Positions 28,545-39,425 of a stretch of 64,000 bases of DNA are shown one piece after another. The notes under the pieces were generated by a model, which was given only the letters and a program-made list of their open reading frames with translations, had not been told where the DNA came from and searched no databases. Both the position numbers and the translations under genes were made by a program. How positions within the stretch are numbered: the stretch's first letter is position 1; every line of letters begins with the position of its first letter. This DNA comes from Prostheceraeus crozeri (lineage: Eukaryota > Platyhelminthes > Polycladida > Euryleptidae), in contig CAJQUW010003146.1 of the NCBI GenBank assembly GCA_907163375.1, positions 434,001 through 498,000 of the forward strand, given 5' to 3'.

Positions 28545-31262
28545 ATGAATAACCTCCCGTGTATGGCTATAAATCGAATCAATTCCGTATGTCCTAACAA
28601 GAACATCCGTGCATTTGGAAAATCTTTGGTAAACCTGACAATGACAATCGTTCGAATCATGTCTCACTTGGTTTTTCTCCGAGCCTGTTTGGATTACAAG
28701 ATCATACCTAAATTTGTAAACAATAGTGTGTCTATACCTACACATTTAGAAGTGAACAATGCATTGTGGAGAAAAGTATTTTCTCTTAAGTTGGAGATTC
28801 TGCGAGCTGAATTATTATCTCAACAAAGAAGACTTCAACAAACCAACATGAACCAGTCCTACGCGTATCTGAACTTCACCCGTTCGTCAAATCCTGATTC
28901 AACCCGACTTATCCTGGAGTACATCGATATGGCAGCCAGAAAGGAACAAGAAGTGATTTATTCAAGACATTCATGTAAGTGGTTAACACTAACTAACAGA
29001 CACTACCCAGTTAAGTTTGATAGGTATCTATCAACTTACGCCCCCAATTTCTGTTTCAAATTTGTTGATGATTTTTGGTTCAAACTTAAAGACTGTTCGT
29101 CTACTAATACTATAGTTCAAAATTCACATATTACCAATGATACTGATATCAGTATTCCCAACGACATTGTGGACTTCTTGTCCAACGGTCCTAAGTATCG
29201 TTTACCTAACCGTATGAATAAAAAATCTTTGAAAGACAATGAGCTTTCGATTGACTGTTTAGCTTACTCTTTAAGATGGCACTACACTTTCGATAATTCT
29301 GTCTCTAATGATGATAGTTTATGGATCCCATTTAAGAAAAATCATGTCAAACTTCCGGATAGAATGAATCCGGAGTTAGAAACTAAACTAAAACTTTTTC
29401 AATATGAGGCCAAGTGTATTGTTAGAAATGAAGCTAACTTTGCTCGTAATAATCCTCGCTTTAAATCAATTAATACCTTATTTCAAAAAACTAAATCGTT
29501 TTTGGATTACCATAATCTGTTAGTCATCCCCTCTGATAAAAGCAATCGTCTGATCATTACAAATGCCGATCGCTTCAACTCTCAAGTTGAAAGTTTTTTA
29601 TCAGATGAAACCATGTATAAACCTTTGCTTAAATCTAATTGTAACAAAATTGAAAAAGAAGCTAATAAGATTATCCGTTATCACTGCAAGGATAAAAGTG
29701 CTATTAATGTAACTAAATTAATTGCTTGCAACAGTAGACCGGCTAAGTTTTATTGTAATATTAAAGATCATAAGGATAAAATTGATAACAAATTCCCTTT
29801 GAGACCTATTGCATCTTCTATAGGCACTCCAACGGAAAGAATTGATTGGCTTCTAAGCCATCTTTTAGGCAAACTCGTGGCTTTTGTCCCATCTAACATA
29901 AAAAACACTGTTGAATTATTAGATAGTTTAAATAAACTCACGTACTCTCGTAGTGAGAATATAACCTTTGCTTCTCTTGATGTGCGTAATCTCTATAATA
30001 ATATTCCCTTGGTAGATGGTATTCAAATCGTCTTAGATTTTGCTAAAACCCACTGGCATAAAGTGAATAATTATGGGTTCAATACTGACGATCTTTCAGT
30101 ATTCCTGAATTTTGTCTGTTTTAATTATGAAGTGACATACAACAATAAGATCTACTTACAAACCCAAGGTTGCCCGATGGGTGCACATTTTGCCCCTCCT
30201 TTCGCTATTATTTTTATGCATCACATAGAAACATTAGCTTTGCAGCGCCTACGCGATGATCACTACATATGTCCTCCTGTATACTATCGGTATATTGATG
30301 ACATAATTTTCGGGCCTTTTTCTATCGATAGTCCTAATTTCTCAATAGTTTTGGATAATTTTAATTCTGTGAATGAACAAATAAAATTCACTTTAGAAGT
30401 TCCTAATAACAAGATTTTAAATTTCCTGGACGTTAGCATTTCGGTTACTGACACTGTCCATTATTCTTGGTATTCTAAGGACTGTCATTCAGGAATCACC
30501 TTAAAAGCTGATAGCTGGGTACCTTCCGTAGTAAAAACTAACTTTATTCATAATAGTATTAAGCAGATGAAAATTCGTTCCTCCAACTCTCAAAATTTTG
30601 ATAAATCTCTAAATATTTTACATAACAGATTTCTAAATAACGGTTTTAAAACTAATGTCAAACAAGTCAATGTCCCAAATGTTAAGAAGAATGAACATAA
30701 TAACTCCGTTGCCTATCTCAAAATGGATTTTATAAGTGATAGTTGTTCTCGTAAATTAAATAGACTAACTAAAAAGTACGATTTACCAGTCAATGTTGTT
30801 AGCAAACCTGGAAGCTGTTTAAGTTCTTGTTTTTCTCCCAAGCTTGTTAAGGATACTTGCTCTTGTAAAATTTGTGGGAAATTACCTAAATACCAGTCTT
30901 GTAATATGCGCTATATTGTTTACTGTTTTAGGTGTAATTTATGCCAAAAGGCTTATATTGGTTCTACCAACCGCCCTTTTTCTTTTCGTTTTCATGAGCA
31001 TCGCAGAAGTATCGTTAATCTTGATAACAAAAGTGCGCTGTCGGACCACATCATGAATGATCATCCTAACTGTCTGTTAAGTATTGATGACTTTGATATT
31101 GAATTTCTAGATCGTCAATCTGACCCTGTTCGCACTCGTATCTCTGAAGCTAACTGCATTGATCGCTATTGTCCTAAGTTGAATCGAAAACAAGAGATGA
31201 ACAGTCTTTCACGCTTGACTTTGTATTTAAATGATTGCATTGTCCTATTTCTCTACCCATGA
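28545..31262 (+). CDS. PLE-B unit 6, full plus-strand copy, 905 aa
   Basis: Complete frame with RT and GIY-YIG motifs as in unit 1. Variant residues Val496, Thr540, His573, Ile791: like units 1-2 except Thr540. Its start codon lies in the 3' region of unit 5. The 3' end stops at 31373 against the target duplication. Confidence 0.93.
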   Translation: MNNLPCMAINRINSVCPNKNIRAFGKSLVNLTMTIVRIMSHLVFLRACLDYKIIPKFVNNSVSIPTHLEVNNALWRKVFSLKLEILRAELLSQQRRLQQTNMNQSYAYLNFTRSSNPDSTRLILEYIDMAARKEQEVIYSRHSCKWLTLTNRHYPVKFDRYLSTYAPNFCFKFVDDFWFKLKDCSSTNTIVQNSHITNDTDISIPNDIVDFLSNGPKYRLPNRMNKKSLKDNELSIDCLAYSLRWHYTFDNSVSNDDSLWIPFKKNHVKLPDRMNPELETKLKLFQYEAKCIVRNEANFARNNPRFKSINTLFQKTKSFLDYHNLLVIPSDKSNRLIITNADRFNSQVESFLSDETMYKPLLKSNCNKIEKEANKIIRYHCKDKSAINVTKLIACNSRPAKFYCNIKDHKDKIDNKFPLRPIASSIGTPTERIDWLLSHLLGKLVAFVPSNIKNTVELLDSLNKLTYSRSENITFASLDVRNLYNNIPLVDGIQIVLDFAKTHWHKVNNYGFNTDDLSVFLNFVCFNYEVTYNNKIYLQTQGCPMGAHFAPPFAIIFMHHIETLALQRLRDDHYICPPVYYRYIDDIIFGPFSIDSPNFSIVLDNFNSVNEQIKFTLEVPNNKILNFLDVSISVTDTVHYSWYSKDCHSGITLKADSWVPSVVKTNFIHNSIKQMKIRSSNSQNFDKSLNILHNRFLNNGFKTNVKQVNVPNVKKNEHNNSVAYLKMDFISDSCSRKLNRLTKKYDLPVNVVSKPGSCLSSCFSPKLVKDTCSCKICGKLPKYQSCNMRYIVYCFRCNLCQKAYIGSTNRPFSFRFHEHRRSIVNLDNKSALSDHIMNDHPNCLLSIDDFDIEFLDRQSDPVRTRISEANCIDRYCPKLNRKQEMNSLSRLTLYLNDCIVLFLYP

Positions 31263-31373
31263 TTATGTATCTGTGATACGAAACGTCGGGTGTGTAAATT
31301 TCTTTTTAACCTTTTACTTAAACTTGCCAATAAATTAGGGAGTGCATCAAATCTGTTTTTTGCTATCAAACTA

Positions 31374-31489
31374 TGTTAAGAGATTTATGCATAAGAAATA
31401 AAGATGAATTTAAACAATCGTGTAACAATGCTTGGTCAAAAGATTATGGATTTATCACAATTAATATTGATAAAAAAATTCATGATTGA
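31374..31489 (+). pseudogene. ATP: Packaging ATPase of Polinton B, 3' part after PLE-B
   Basis: After the duplicated TGTTAAGAGATT the ATPase frame continues (CIRNKDEFKQSC...ITINIDKKIHD) and ends with TGA at 31487-31489. Its fit to the 17428-17671 frame shows where PLE-B landed: in the C-terminal fifth of the gene. Confidence 0.85.
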
Positions 31490-31598
31490 GTTATAGAACT
31501 TTTGTTTGGCGAGTGATAAAAGATATACAAATATAGTGTTATAATATTTTTTTTAATTTATATATATATCAAATTTATCTATCTTAGAAATTGGAAAA

Positions 31599-34500
31599 TT
31601 AAAAAGGTTCAGTAGTTATTCCATCAGGTAAAATTTTTCTTTTATCATCAAATGGATCTAATGCTAATTTATGTTCTTCTTTGAAATACATTTTATGTTT
31701 CTTTGAATTAAGTCTGTAATTACATGCTGTTTTTATTTCATTATTAAATAATGCATTTTTATAATCTTGAAATGTTATTTGATTAGCCACTGATGCCTTT
31801 GAAATTCCTTTTAATGTTTTATGTGTTTTAATATTATTAGTTGTATCATAACAGTAACATTTAGATTTTAAAAATATAGCTTCTGTTATGAAATCTACAT
31901 TTCCTTCTAGTTCATCTTTTACTTTACATAAATCAGAAGGATGAATGATATCTTTTATTTTATTAATTTCTTCATCAAGTGAAGAATTGTTTGGTATTGT
32001 TAATTCTAAGAAAACACTATCAGTGTCACTAAAATGTAATTTATAGTTTTTGCCATAAGCAGGTGCTAAATAATCATATATAAATTTATACATAAATAGT
32101 TTAGCTAATTCTAATATAGTGAATCCAATGAAATTAAACTTATCATGTTTTACGCTAATTCGACGTAAGTGTACAGCACATAGTTCATCACTAAATCTAG
32201 TAGTTCTTTTATATGTAGGTTTCCTTGTTAAATTTTGAAACCTATCTTTATCATAAACTATTTCAATATTTTGTCTATTACGCACATTTTCTAAAGTCTT
32301 ACCATAAAATGCATTATTCATTAATTTGAAGAACACGTTTCCAAAATCATCTGTATTTCTTTTAGCTATTTTACGTTTTTCAATATTGAACTCTATATAA
32401 TTTTTTAACCATTTAGATTTTTGATAAAATAGTTTTCGATGTATTTTGGTGAGAATCATTCCATGTTCTAAATACCAATCTAGCATTCTTTCTTCAACAA
32501 CATACTTTCCTTTATTGCTTTGTGTTAACATAAGTTTTTTTGTTGGTCTGTATTTTTTAGGAATTATAGATTTTTGATAATCTGAAAAATCTTCTATATT
32601 GGGAATTTTGTTTTCGGGACAGAAAGGAAAATATTTTGTTTTATCTTTTATTTCATCAGGGTATACTAAATCAACTTCATATATATAACCATGATTATAA
32701 TTTCCATCATATGTTTTTTGATAATCTAGAATATTACACCATTCCATCTCACCTGTTGGTAATTCTTGTATCATGCAAGAAGAATATAAGCTATTAAAAT
32801 CATAATATAACAAATAGTTTTCTCTCATGGTTTCATCAACTGCTGCTTGACTATCTTCATTTGATATAAGTCCTTCTATATTTTGATTAAGCAATTTTAT
32901 AAACTGATCGCTTTCTTCTGGAGATAAAGGTTTCATTATTCCATAATCATCAGGATTTACTTTTTTATTGTAACACTGTACATAACGATTACCTAAAACT
33001 GATGAAACTCCACCTCTAATTCCAGATTCAAAAAATAATAATTTATCATATGTATTTTCTTTATAATGTTTAAGTTTAACACCAGTATGTTTTAATCCTG
33101 CTAACCATGTTAAACCTGGTGTAGAATAACAATGACATGGATCTATTTCGTAATATTCTAAACACATATCACGAAAGTTTTCGAAAAGATCAGCTAGTAT
33201 TAATACATCTATCTGAAGATATTTCATTGTATAATCATACATTGTTCTACAATTTAACTCTCTCCAATTCTTTTCAGCTTCTGCATAGTCTTCTTTAGAT
33301 AATTGTGATTGTTTTAATGTTGATTTAAATTTATTTATTGGAGGAAGTTCTTTTTCTTCCATAATTTTATGCACAGAATTAAAATCAGTCTTCGACTGTG
33401 AACCACAGGTTTTATCTCCAGTTATGTACTCATACGGAAATATTCCTTTTAAAGGTTTTAAATTATATTTATTTAATATTTTACATTGTTCAGATTTCAA
33501 AGTTTTTCCCATAACATCTAATGAATAGGGAGTAAAAAATCTAAATGCATCTAAAATTCTAATACAACCTAATTGCATTGAAAAATATTCTTCTTCTGTT
33601 TTACATAGTACATTTATTTGTTGTTGTTGTAATTTTTCAGATGAAAATAAATCTTTCATTACTAGATGGAAATCATATTTAGAACCATTGTAGAAATATA
33701 GAGGAACAAAGTTATATTTAAATTTATTAACATTATGATTACAAGAATTATGTGCTGCACCTCTATATAATCCATTTAGATGATCATGACCTTTTACTTT
33801 GACGGCAGAGCCGTCGCTTCGCTTGTCAAGATATCTACCTTTGCCAGTTTTATAATTATTTGTAAAACCTTTTCCACAGTAATAACAATTTGTTTCATTA
33901 ACAAAATTAATTTTTTCTTCATCCGTTAATGGAAGCATTGGTATATTTGTTTCAAGCAATTGTGAAAAGCGACCTTGTAATTCTTCTACTTTCTTTGTAA
34001 ACATTTCTGAACTATCTTCACCATAGTATTGAAAATATTCTGATTTAAATAATTCAGGATAATTTGAATGAATGTACATTCCCCAACATAATGGTTTTTG
34101 TTCAAATAAATATTTTTCTTTACTTTGTTCAGATGCACTTTTTTCATATTTATAAACCGAAGGTTCTAGGGCTTGGCCCGTACAATTATCAGAATCGGGC
34201 GAAGCCCTGGAAGACATCTCCGATGTCCCGTGATTTTGTGTCATATTAACATTATATGCTTCGAAATCACAATAAATAGTAAAGGGTACTCTATTTTTAA
34301 AATACCATTTATTATATTCTAAATAATCATCTTTTGGAAATGTGTTTCTGACTGCTTCATTTTGTTGGCAATTCTCCAAATGTCTATTCATTTCTTCTTT
34401 AGTTCTAAAACTTGTCATACATTGAAGACAAGGAAAATTAGCATTATCTGAAGTTTTTGTAAATATAGAAACATCTTTACACAATATAAAATGACCCTGA

Positions 34501-35970
34501 TAATATATTATATTCGCTTGTGCTGGTTGTTTTGACTGTTCTAATTTTTCAAATTTATCTTTATATATTTCATGTGTTTCATCAATTTCTTTTGTAAGAT
34601 TAAATGTATTTCGATGAAAATTTTGATTTAATATTTGTAGCTGTTGTTCATATTCTTTATCATATTGTTCTTTATATTGTTGTAGACATTTTTTTAAAGA
34701 TTCATTTATTTTTTGATTGGTTTCATTTTCTTCATTATTTAATTCTTTATTGTCTTCATTTAATTTTTGAATCGTTTCTATCTTATTTTGATATTCATGG
34801 CCATATTCTTGTACTAATATTTTTGTTTATTGTTGATAATCTGTTTTTACATTTTTGTAAACTTTCATTTAAATTTTGTAATTTTTGTTGATATTCTAAA
34901 GATAAAGATAAATAATCGGTATCGTAATCATAATTATAATTACGTCCTTTATAATTATTATGATTAATCATTATTGGTGATAATGTTTTAACAATTTCAA
35001 ATTTTTCAGTACATATTATATTTCCTTGGTAAAAGATATTATGATGCATGTAATTTCCTCTATCATTATATGCTATTTCTGATTGACATAAATTTTTATT
35101 ATTCAAATAAATTTTTTTTGAATCTGAGTAAAGTGGAGTAATTTTACCAATAGAAACATAATTCACATTTAATTCAAAAACATTTACTTCTATTAAATTT
35201 TTATTCTTTTTATAAAACTTTATTAACCTACTATAATCATATGGAAATTTATCTAAGCCATCAGAGAGATCAAATTCATTTATGTATTCTTCTTTATTAT
35301 AATGACTTAGTCTTTCTTTGTGATATTCTGCAGGATGTAAATGTGCTATAATACTCCACAGAAAACAATAATCATCTTCATTTTTTATGTTGATTATTTG
35401 TGGTGAACTGAAAGGTAAAGGAACATAACTACCACCAGTATTATTTTTATATTTATCAATTACTATTTTCTTAGATAGTATTTTAACAAATCTCCAACCA
35501 GATTCACGTAACTGGGCTTCAATTATACAATTTTCTAATTTAAGTATCATCGATTCAAATATGGGTTGTATATCATTTACATTATGAATTTCTTGTGAAT
35601 TTGTAAAATGTCCTTGTATTATTTCTTCAGGAATTCCACCAGGTCCATTTTTTGTATAAAGTACTTCTACATTCATATAACATTTGAAAGATTTCTTAAA
35701 TATATTATAAAAGTTTGTTAATACATTATAAAAAGTTTCATCGGTTTCATTATGTTCAACGGACTGATTAAATAAATATTTTATATCTGTTGCGGCTTCA
35801 TCGGTTTTTTTAGTTTCATCAAATTCATCTATTTCGTTAAATTCATCAGTATCGCTAAATAAATATCTTCCATCTGGTACGGGCCAAGCCCTAGAACCTT
35901 CGGTTTGTACGGTCTCATCTTCAATATTAAAAACTTTTTTATATTCTGAATGTGAATAATCATCAAACAT
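31599..35970 (-). pseudogene. POLB: Protein-primed family B DNA polymerase of Polinton B, one frameshift
   Basis: Starts at the ATG 35970 after GTTAAAAA. The N-terminal module (34795-35970) has ESGWRFVKILSKKIVI, GSYVPLPFSSP and INIKNEDDYCFLWSIIAHLHP, the conserved N-terminal block of Polinton polymerases. A frameshift at about 34800-34830 shifts into the long frame: a lysine/glutamine-rich coiled coil, C2H2-like CLQCMTSF...H, then Exo I YCDFEAY, a CxxC...HNSCN zinc finger, Exo II NGSKYDFHL, Exo III YLQIDVLILADLF, Pol A YYDFNSLYS, Pol B KLMNNAFYGKT and Pol C FSDTDS. Convergent with the ATPase gene. Replicates the linear genome from a protein primer. Confidence 0.93.
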
Positions 35971-36022
35971 TTTTTAACTTTTATATCAGTAGGTAATGTT
36001 TCTAGATAGTTTTTATAACTAT

Positions 36023-36157
36023 TTAATTCAATATATTTCCTTCATCAACTCGATCTACATTTTGTAAATGCAATTTACTATTTAAATGAGATTGATAACT
36101 TCTTTTTGTTTGCAACTTTTTATTACATAAGTTACAATAAAACTTGGTATTTTCCAT
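36023..36157 (-). CDS. C2H2 zinc-finger microprotein, 44 aa
   Basis: Minus-strand frame from the ATG at 36157, directly behind an ATAAAAAA start motif (the same TTTTTTC...AAATAAAAAAATGG context as the gene starting at 37650). It ends with TAA at 36023-36025. The protein is one zinc finger of the U1/JAZ type, YCNLC-x12-H-x5-H (CNLCNKKLQTKRSYQSHLNS). It sits 52 bp upstream of the PolB start in the same orientation. It could be a free zinc-finger protein or an ancestral N-terminal exon or domain of the polymerase. Small, but the start context and the finger support it. Confidence 0.6.
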   Translation of the reverse strand: MENTKFYCNLCNKKLQTKRSYQSHLNSKLHLQNVDRVDEGNILN

Positions 36158-36264
36158 TTTTTTATTTTTTAAAGAAAAAATTGTGTTTTAATTTTAGATA
36201 TAAACATTCTAATATCAAGGACTTGAGTGTTATTTTATATTATTATATATTTCACGTTCCTAAG

Positions 36265-36345
36265 TTATTTTATTTTCTTTATCATATTAAGTTTTATCAT
36301 ATTAAGTTTTATCATATCAAGTTTTATCATATAACGTTTTATCAA
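36265..36345. repeat. Tandem 15-bp repeat (TTTTATCATATTAAG)
   Basis: About five copies with small changes, at the 3' end of the clamp-like gene. Open frames through it are artefacts of the repeat. Confidence 0.75.
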
Positions 36346-37650
36346 AAGATAATTTAAATTTATTTTCACTAACTATTGATTCTTCATTATCATCATCAAT
36401 TGATTCTTCATCATCATCATAAATGGATTCTTCAACATCATAAATTACACTTTTTGGTATAGGATGCCATTCCCTGATAGGATACCATTCTCTTATTGGA
36501 ATATCTAACTCTAAATTACATTTTTTATCTGATAATATAATAGAGAAAAATATTGGTCTTTGATCTCTTTTGGAAAATTTAATAACACCACCATAATCTG
36601 AATCACTTTTAGTTTTTATTAAAGATGATAAAATTTTAAATTGATTAGATGTAAATCCTAATTTAAATTTTGTAGACCCGACACATAGCTGTCTAACAGT
36701 ATCTTCAACTATTCCATCATTATTATTTTCAATTGTAAGAAATGAAATTTAGATAAATTTTGATTATATGTAGTATTAATATCATGTACATCAGTATGAG
36801 ATATAAATTTTTCTTCACTTAAATTTTTATAATTACTAATATTTTCATAATCTTTTTTACGATTTACACCTTTTTCAGATGTTTCAGAATCATCATCATC
36901 TTTATCAGATTCTTCAATATGATTCAGAGGATTATTATGATTATGATTATGGTCATTGTTAATAGTATAAGGTGTTGTCCACATATAAATTTTCTCTTGT
37001 TGAGCTAAACCATTTATGTAAGATTTTAACAAATTAATATTTAAATTTGAATATAATCCTATATATGTATCATCATCATATCTTTGCGGCATTTCTAATG
37101 TTTCTTGTTTATAAATAGTGTCCCTATAATAAACTTGACATAATAATTCTTCATTATGTTTTTTACTCTCTATATGAATGTTATATTGATTTTGTTCATC
37201 AACAAATAATCTAATTTTTTCTTTGGAAAAAGATTTTAATTTTTTAACTAATTCTTTAATATTGATATAATTAATAATTTTAGTTTCTATCCAATCAGTA
37301 TTACTAATCGGCAAAACTGCTCTAATAAAACCATAAACATTATTATGACCTATTATAACCATGTTTTCTTTATTTAATTCAACATAAGCCACATCATTAT
37401 ATTTACTTACTATATCCATAAATTTAATAAACGGGTCTCCTGGAAATAAACAATAATTAGTTTCTATAGAAGGTAAACCTTTAGTCTGTTCTCTAAATAT
37501 TTCTGCTTGTAATTCAAATAAAATATTAACATCTATACATGGATTATTATAATTATCAAAACATTTATTTTCAAATCCCGTTGATCTCATCGAATAAGAA
37601 GAACAGGATGATGCGGACGAATATAATTTTTTTAAATTTGGTTTTTCCAT
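36317..37650 (-). pseudogene. Possible sliding-clamp-like protein of Polinton B, frameshifted
   Basis: The ATG at 37650 follows AATAAAAATAAAAAA. The first frame (to 36709) has KFMDIVSKYNDVAYVELN followed by FIRAVLP, and later INIKELVKKLKSFSKEKIRLFVDEQN. A frameshift near 36715 leads to KLGFTSNQFKILSSLI and GGVIKFSKRDQRPIFFSIIL, then an acidic tail (DDDEESIDDDNEES). The repeated beta-alpha-beta pattern, and the last block in particular, resembles PCNA/Rad9-type clamps. This is inference; I know of no named family here. It lies upstream of PolB in the same orientation and is divergent from the fibre-like gene, fitting a replication role. Confidence 0.4.
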
Positions 37651-37696
37651 TTTTTTATTTTTATTAGAAAAAATTTTATTTTTTTATTGTTAAAAA
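37651..37696. promoter_or_regulatory. Compact bidirectional promoter between divergent genes
   Basis: A 46-bp AT-only-type spacer with T-run/A-run elements ending directly at both start codons (TAAAAATAAAAAAATG leftward, TTATTGTTAAAAAATG rightward). It leaves no room for a conventional TATA box plus leader. Confidence 0.6.
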
Positions 37697-38637
37697 ATGA
37701 TGTTACCAAATGTTGGTGGAGGTGCATATATCCCGAATAATCGTGAATTAGAAATAGAGATAGAAAATTATATCATGAAAACTGGAGACGTTTTATCTGG
37801 TCCATTGCATCTTTCTATTCTTCCGCAACAAAATACAGAGTTAACAAATAAACAATATGTTGATACACAAATCAATGACTTAAAAGAAAAATATATAAAC
37901 GATGTTTTGGTTCCACTGATGAATGAATTAAAGTTGCCTAAACTTAATGAATCATTAAACTTAAACTTAATGAAACTAAATCATTAAACGAAAAATTATT
38001 AAAACTTGATAAAAAGGATAGAGAGCTAGAAGCAGATATAGCAAAACTTTTTAAAAAGATTTCTGAACAATCAAAAATTTTAATATTACTTTCTATAAAG
38101 TTAAAATCTGCAGTCATTAAAAATAAACATCAGATACAACTATTGAAAGAACAATTAGAAGATGAAATAGAAAAACTACCTGAAAGAATTAAATAAAAAT
38201 TAAAGCAGTTACAAACTACATTCCAAAAAAGTGTTGATGAATTAAGTTCTAAAATTACTCAACAAATGAAAAAGATGAATAGAATAATCAATGAAGTAAA
38301 CTCGCTTAATGAAAAAGTTGATAAAATGAAAACTCTTAAAATCAATTTAGAAAATGAATTAAAGAAAAATCTACAAGAAAACTCTAAAGAAAATAAAGAA
38401 CAGTTAGATTCTGTTAAAAGACAATTAGATGTTCTTAAAATTAAGTTAAATGCTCTTAAAACGGCGTTGAAGATGAATCAGGAGAAAATGCAAGTTAATA
38501 GAAAAGAAATTAAAGTACATCACACGCTACTTGACGCAATAGATAAAGTGCAAAAGAAAATTAATAAAGTTATCACGAAGTTGTTGGACATTCACAAAAG
38601 TCAATCTAAAACGGACCAAAGGTCCTCGAGGCTTTAG
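37697..38637 (+). pseudogene. Fibre-like coiled-coil protein with phage tail-fibre motif, broken
   Basis: Starts directly after TTGTTAAAAA. The N-terminal 60 residues include MKTGDVLSGPLHLSILP followed by LTNKQYVDTQI, closely resembling the GDxxxGPLxL...KxYVD segment of bacteriophage tail fibres and collar domains. The rest, over two frames and across an in-frame TAA near 38195, is a long heptad-rich coiled coil (LKEQLEDEIEKL, INEVNSLNEKVDKMK, LDVLKIKLNALKTALK). I infer a trimeric fibre or spike. Breaks: a frameshift at about 37985 and the stop before 38200. Confidence 0.6.
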
Positions 38638-38682
38638 CCGATCGTAAATATTTTTCCCAAAAGTCAAATTTAATCCTAAAAA

Positions 38683-39249
38683 ATGCCTATAATTTATAAA
38701 CACAATCTTAAACATTTTGCTTCAAATCAAAAAATTGCTCATGAACCATCTATGAAATCTGTTTATCATTATGACAGTGTAGAAACAGTCGGAACACAAA
38801 AGTTCCTAGCCACCGCAGGTGCCGTTCAAAAAGAAGGGGATGGTATATTTTCTGGTATTGGAAGTATCGTTAACCTAATTAAAAATAATAAAGATTTGAT
38901 TACATCTGCTGCAAAAGGAGCAGCTGCTATAGGTAGTACAGCTAGTGCAATATCAAATGCTGTTAAGTCTCAAAACGAATTAAAACAACTAGAAGCTATT
39001 CGTAAACTTAGGAATGATTCTGAAGAACTAAAAAATTTAAAAAAACTTTCAGAGGAAACAAAAAACAAAATTGCTAACATAGCTGTTGGGGAAACCTTGA
39101 GGAGCGGAGCTCCGTCTGATAGTAAACATAAGAAGAAATCAGGCGTAGCCATAAAACGTTCAATTGAAGAAATAAGAGGCAATGGCGTGAGCAGCAACCT
39201 TCGGTCTAACCAGCAAAGCTGTAGCGGAGCTGGTCTAGCAAAATTCTAA
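38683..39249 (+). CDS. pVI-like minor virion protein, 188 aa
   Basis: The ATG follows AATCCTAAAAA. After an N-terminal basic/aromatic stretch comes an amphipathic-hydrophobic region, GDGIFSGIGSIVNLIKNNKD and AAKGAAAIGSTASAISNAV, then a charged helix and a basic C-terminus with KHKKKSG. This composition is typical of adenovirus pVI-like or membrane-lytic minor capsid proteins in Polintons, often cut by the viral protease. It is placed just before the major capsid gene. Intact; the family name is uncertain. Confidence 0.5.
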   Translation: MPIIYKHNLKHFASNQKIAHEPSMKSVYHYDSVETVGTQKFLATAGAVQKEGDGIFSGIGSIVNLIKNNKDLITSAAKGAAAIGSTASAISNAVKSQNELKQLEAIRKLRNDSEELKNLKKLSEETKNKIANIAVGETLRSGAPSDSKHKKKSGVAIKRSIEEIRGNGVSSNLRSNQQSCSGAGLAKF

Positions 39250-39385
39250 AATTATATTTTAGTAAAATTTTTTAGTAAAATTTTTTTAGTAAAATTTTTT
39301 TAGGAAAATTTTTTTAGGAAAATTTTTTAGTAAAACTATTTTAGTAAAATTATTTTAGTAAAATTTTTTTAGTAAACTTTTTCTG
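39250..39385 (+). repeat. Tandem TTTTAGTAAAATT repeat upstream of the major capsid gene
   Basis: About nine 13-18-bp variants of TTTTTAGTAAAA. Slippage-prone spacer between two genes; may overlap the capsid promoter. Confidence 0.75.
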
Positions 39386-39425
39386 TCTGTGAGAAAAACA
39401 AAAAGTCAAATTATTTTTTATAAAA

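Larger units (their letters stand above)
17672..31373. mobile_element. PLE-B: inverted, multi-unit Penelope-like array inside the Polinton ATPase gene
   Basis: Six units. Minus strand: three full units with an exact 2828-bp period (frames ending at 17814, 20642, 23470) plus a 5'-truncated one (26298-26943). Plus strand: a 5'-truncated unit (26961-28434) and a full one (28545-31262). The arms meet 5' end to 5' end at about 26944-26960 with a short filler, so both outer ends are 3' ends. The left terminus extends about 30 bp further into the unit's end than the right one. Penelope elements often show tandem and inverted arrangements, but this degree of order is striking. Confidence 0.93.

Noticed and set aside
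17672-31373. PLE-B array as a pure assembly artefact
   Set aside because: Units carry specific substitutions, an inverted junction with filler and one flanking 12-bp duplication, which a simple collapse or expansion would not create. The exact copy number still needs long reads.
36106-36357. Plus-strand frame with repeated FYHIK words
   Set aside because: It is the translation of the 15-bp tandem repeat and antisense of the zinc-finger and clamp-like genes.
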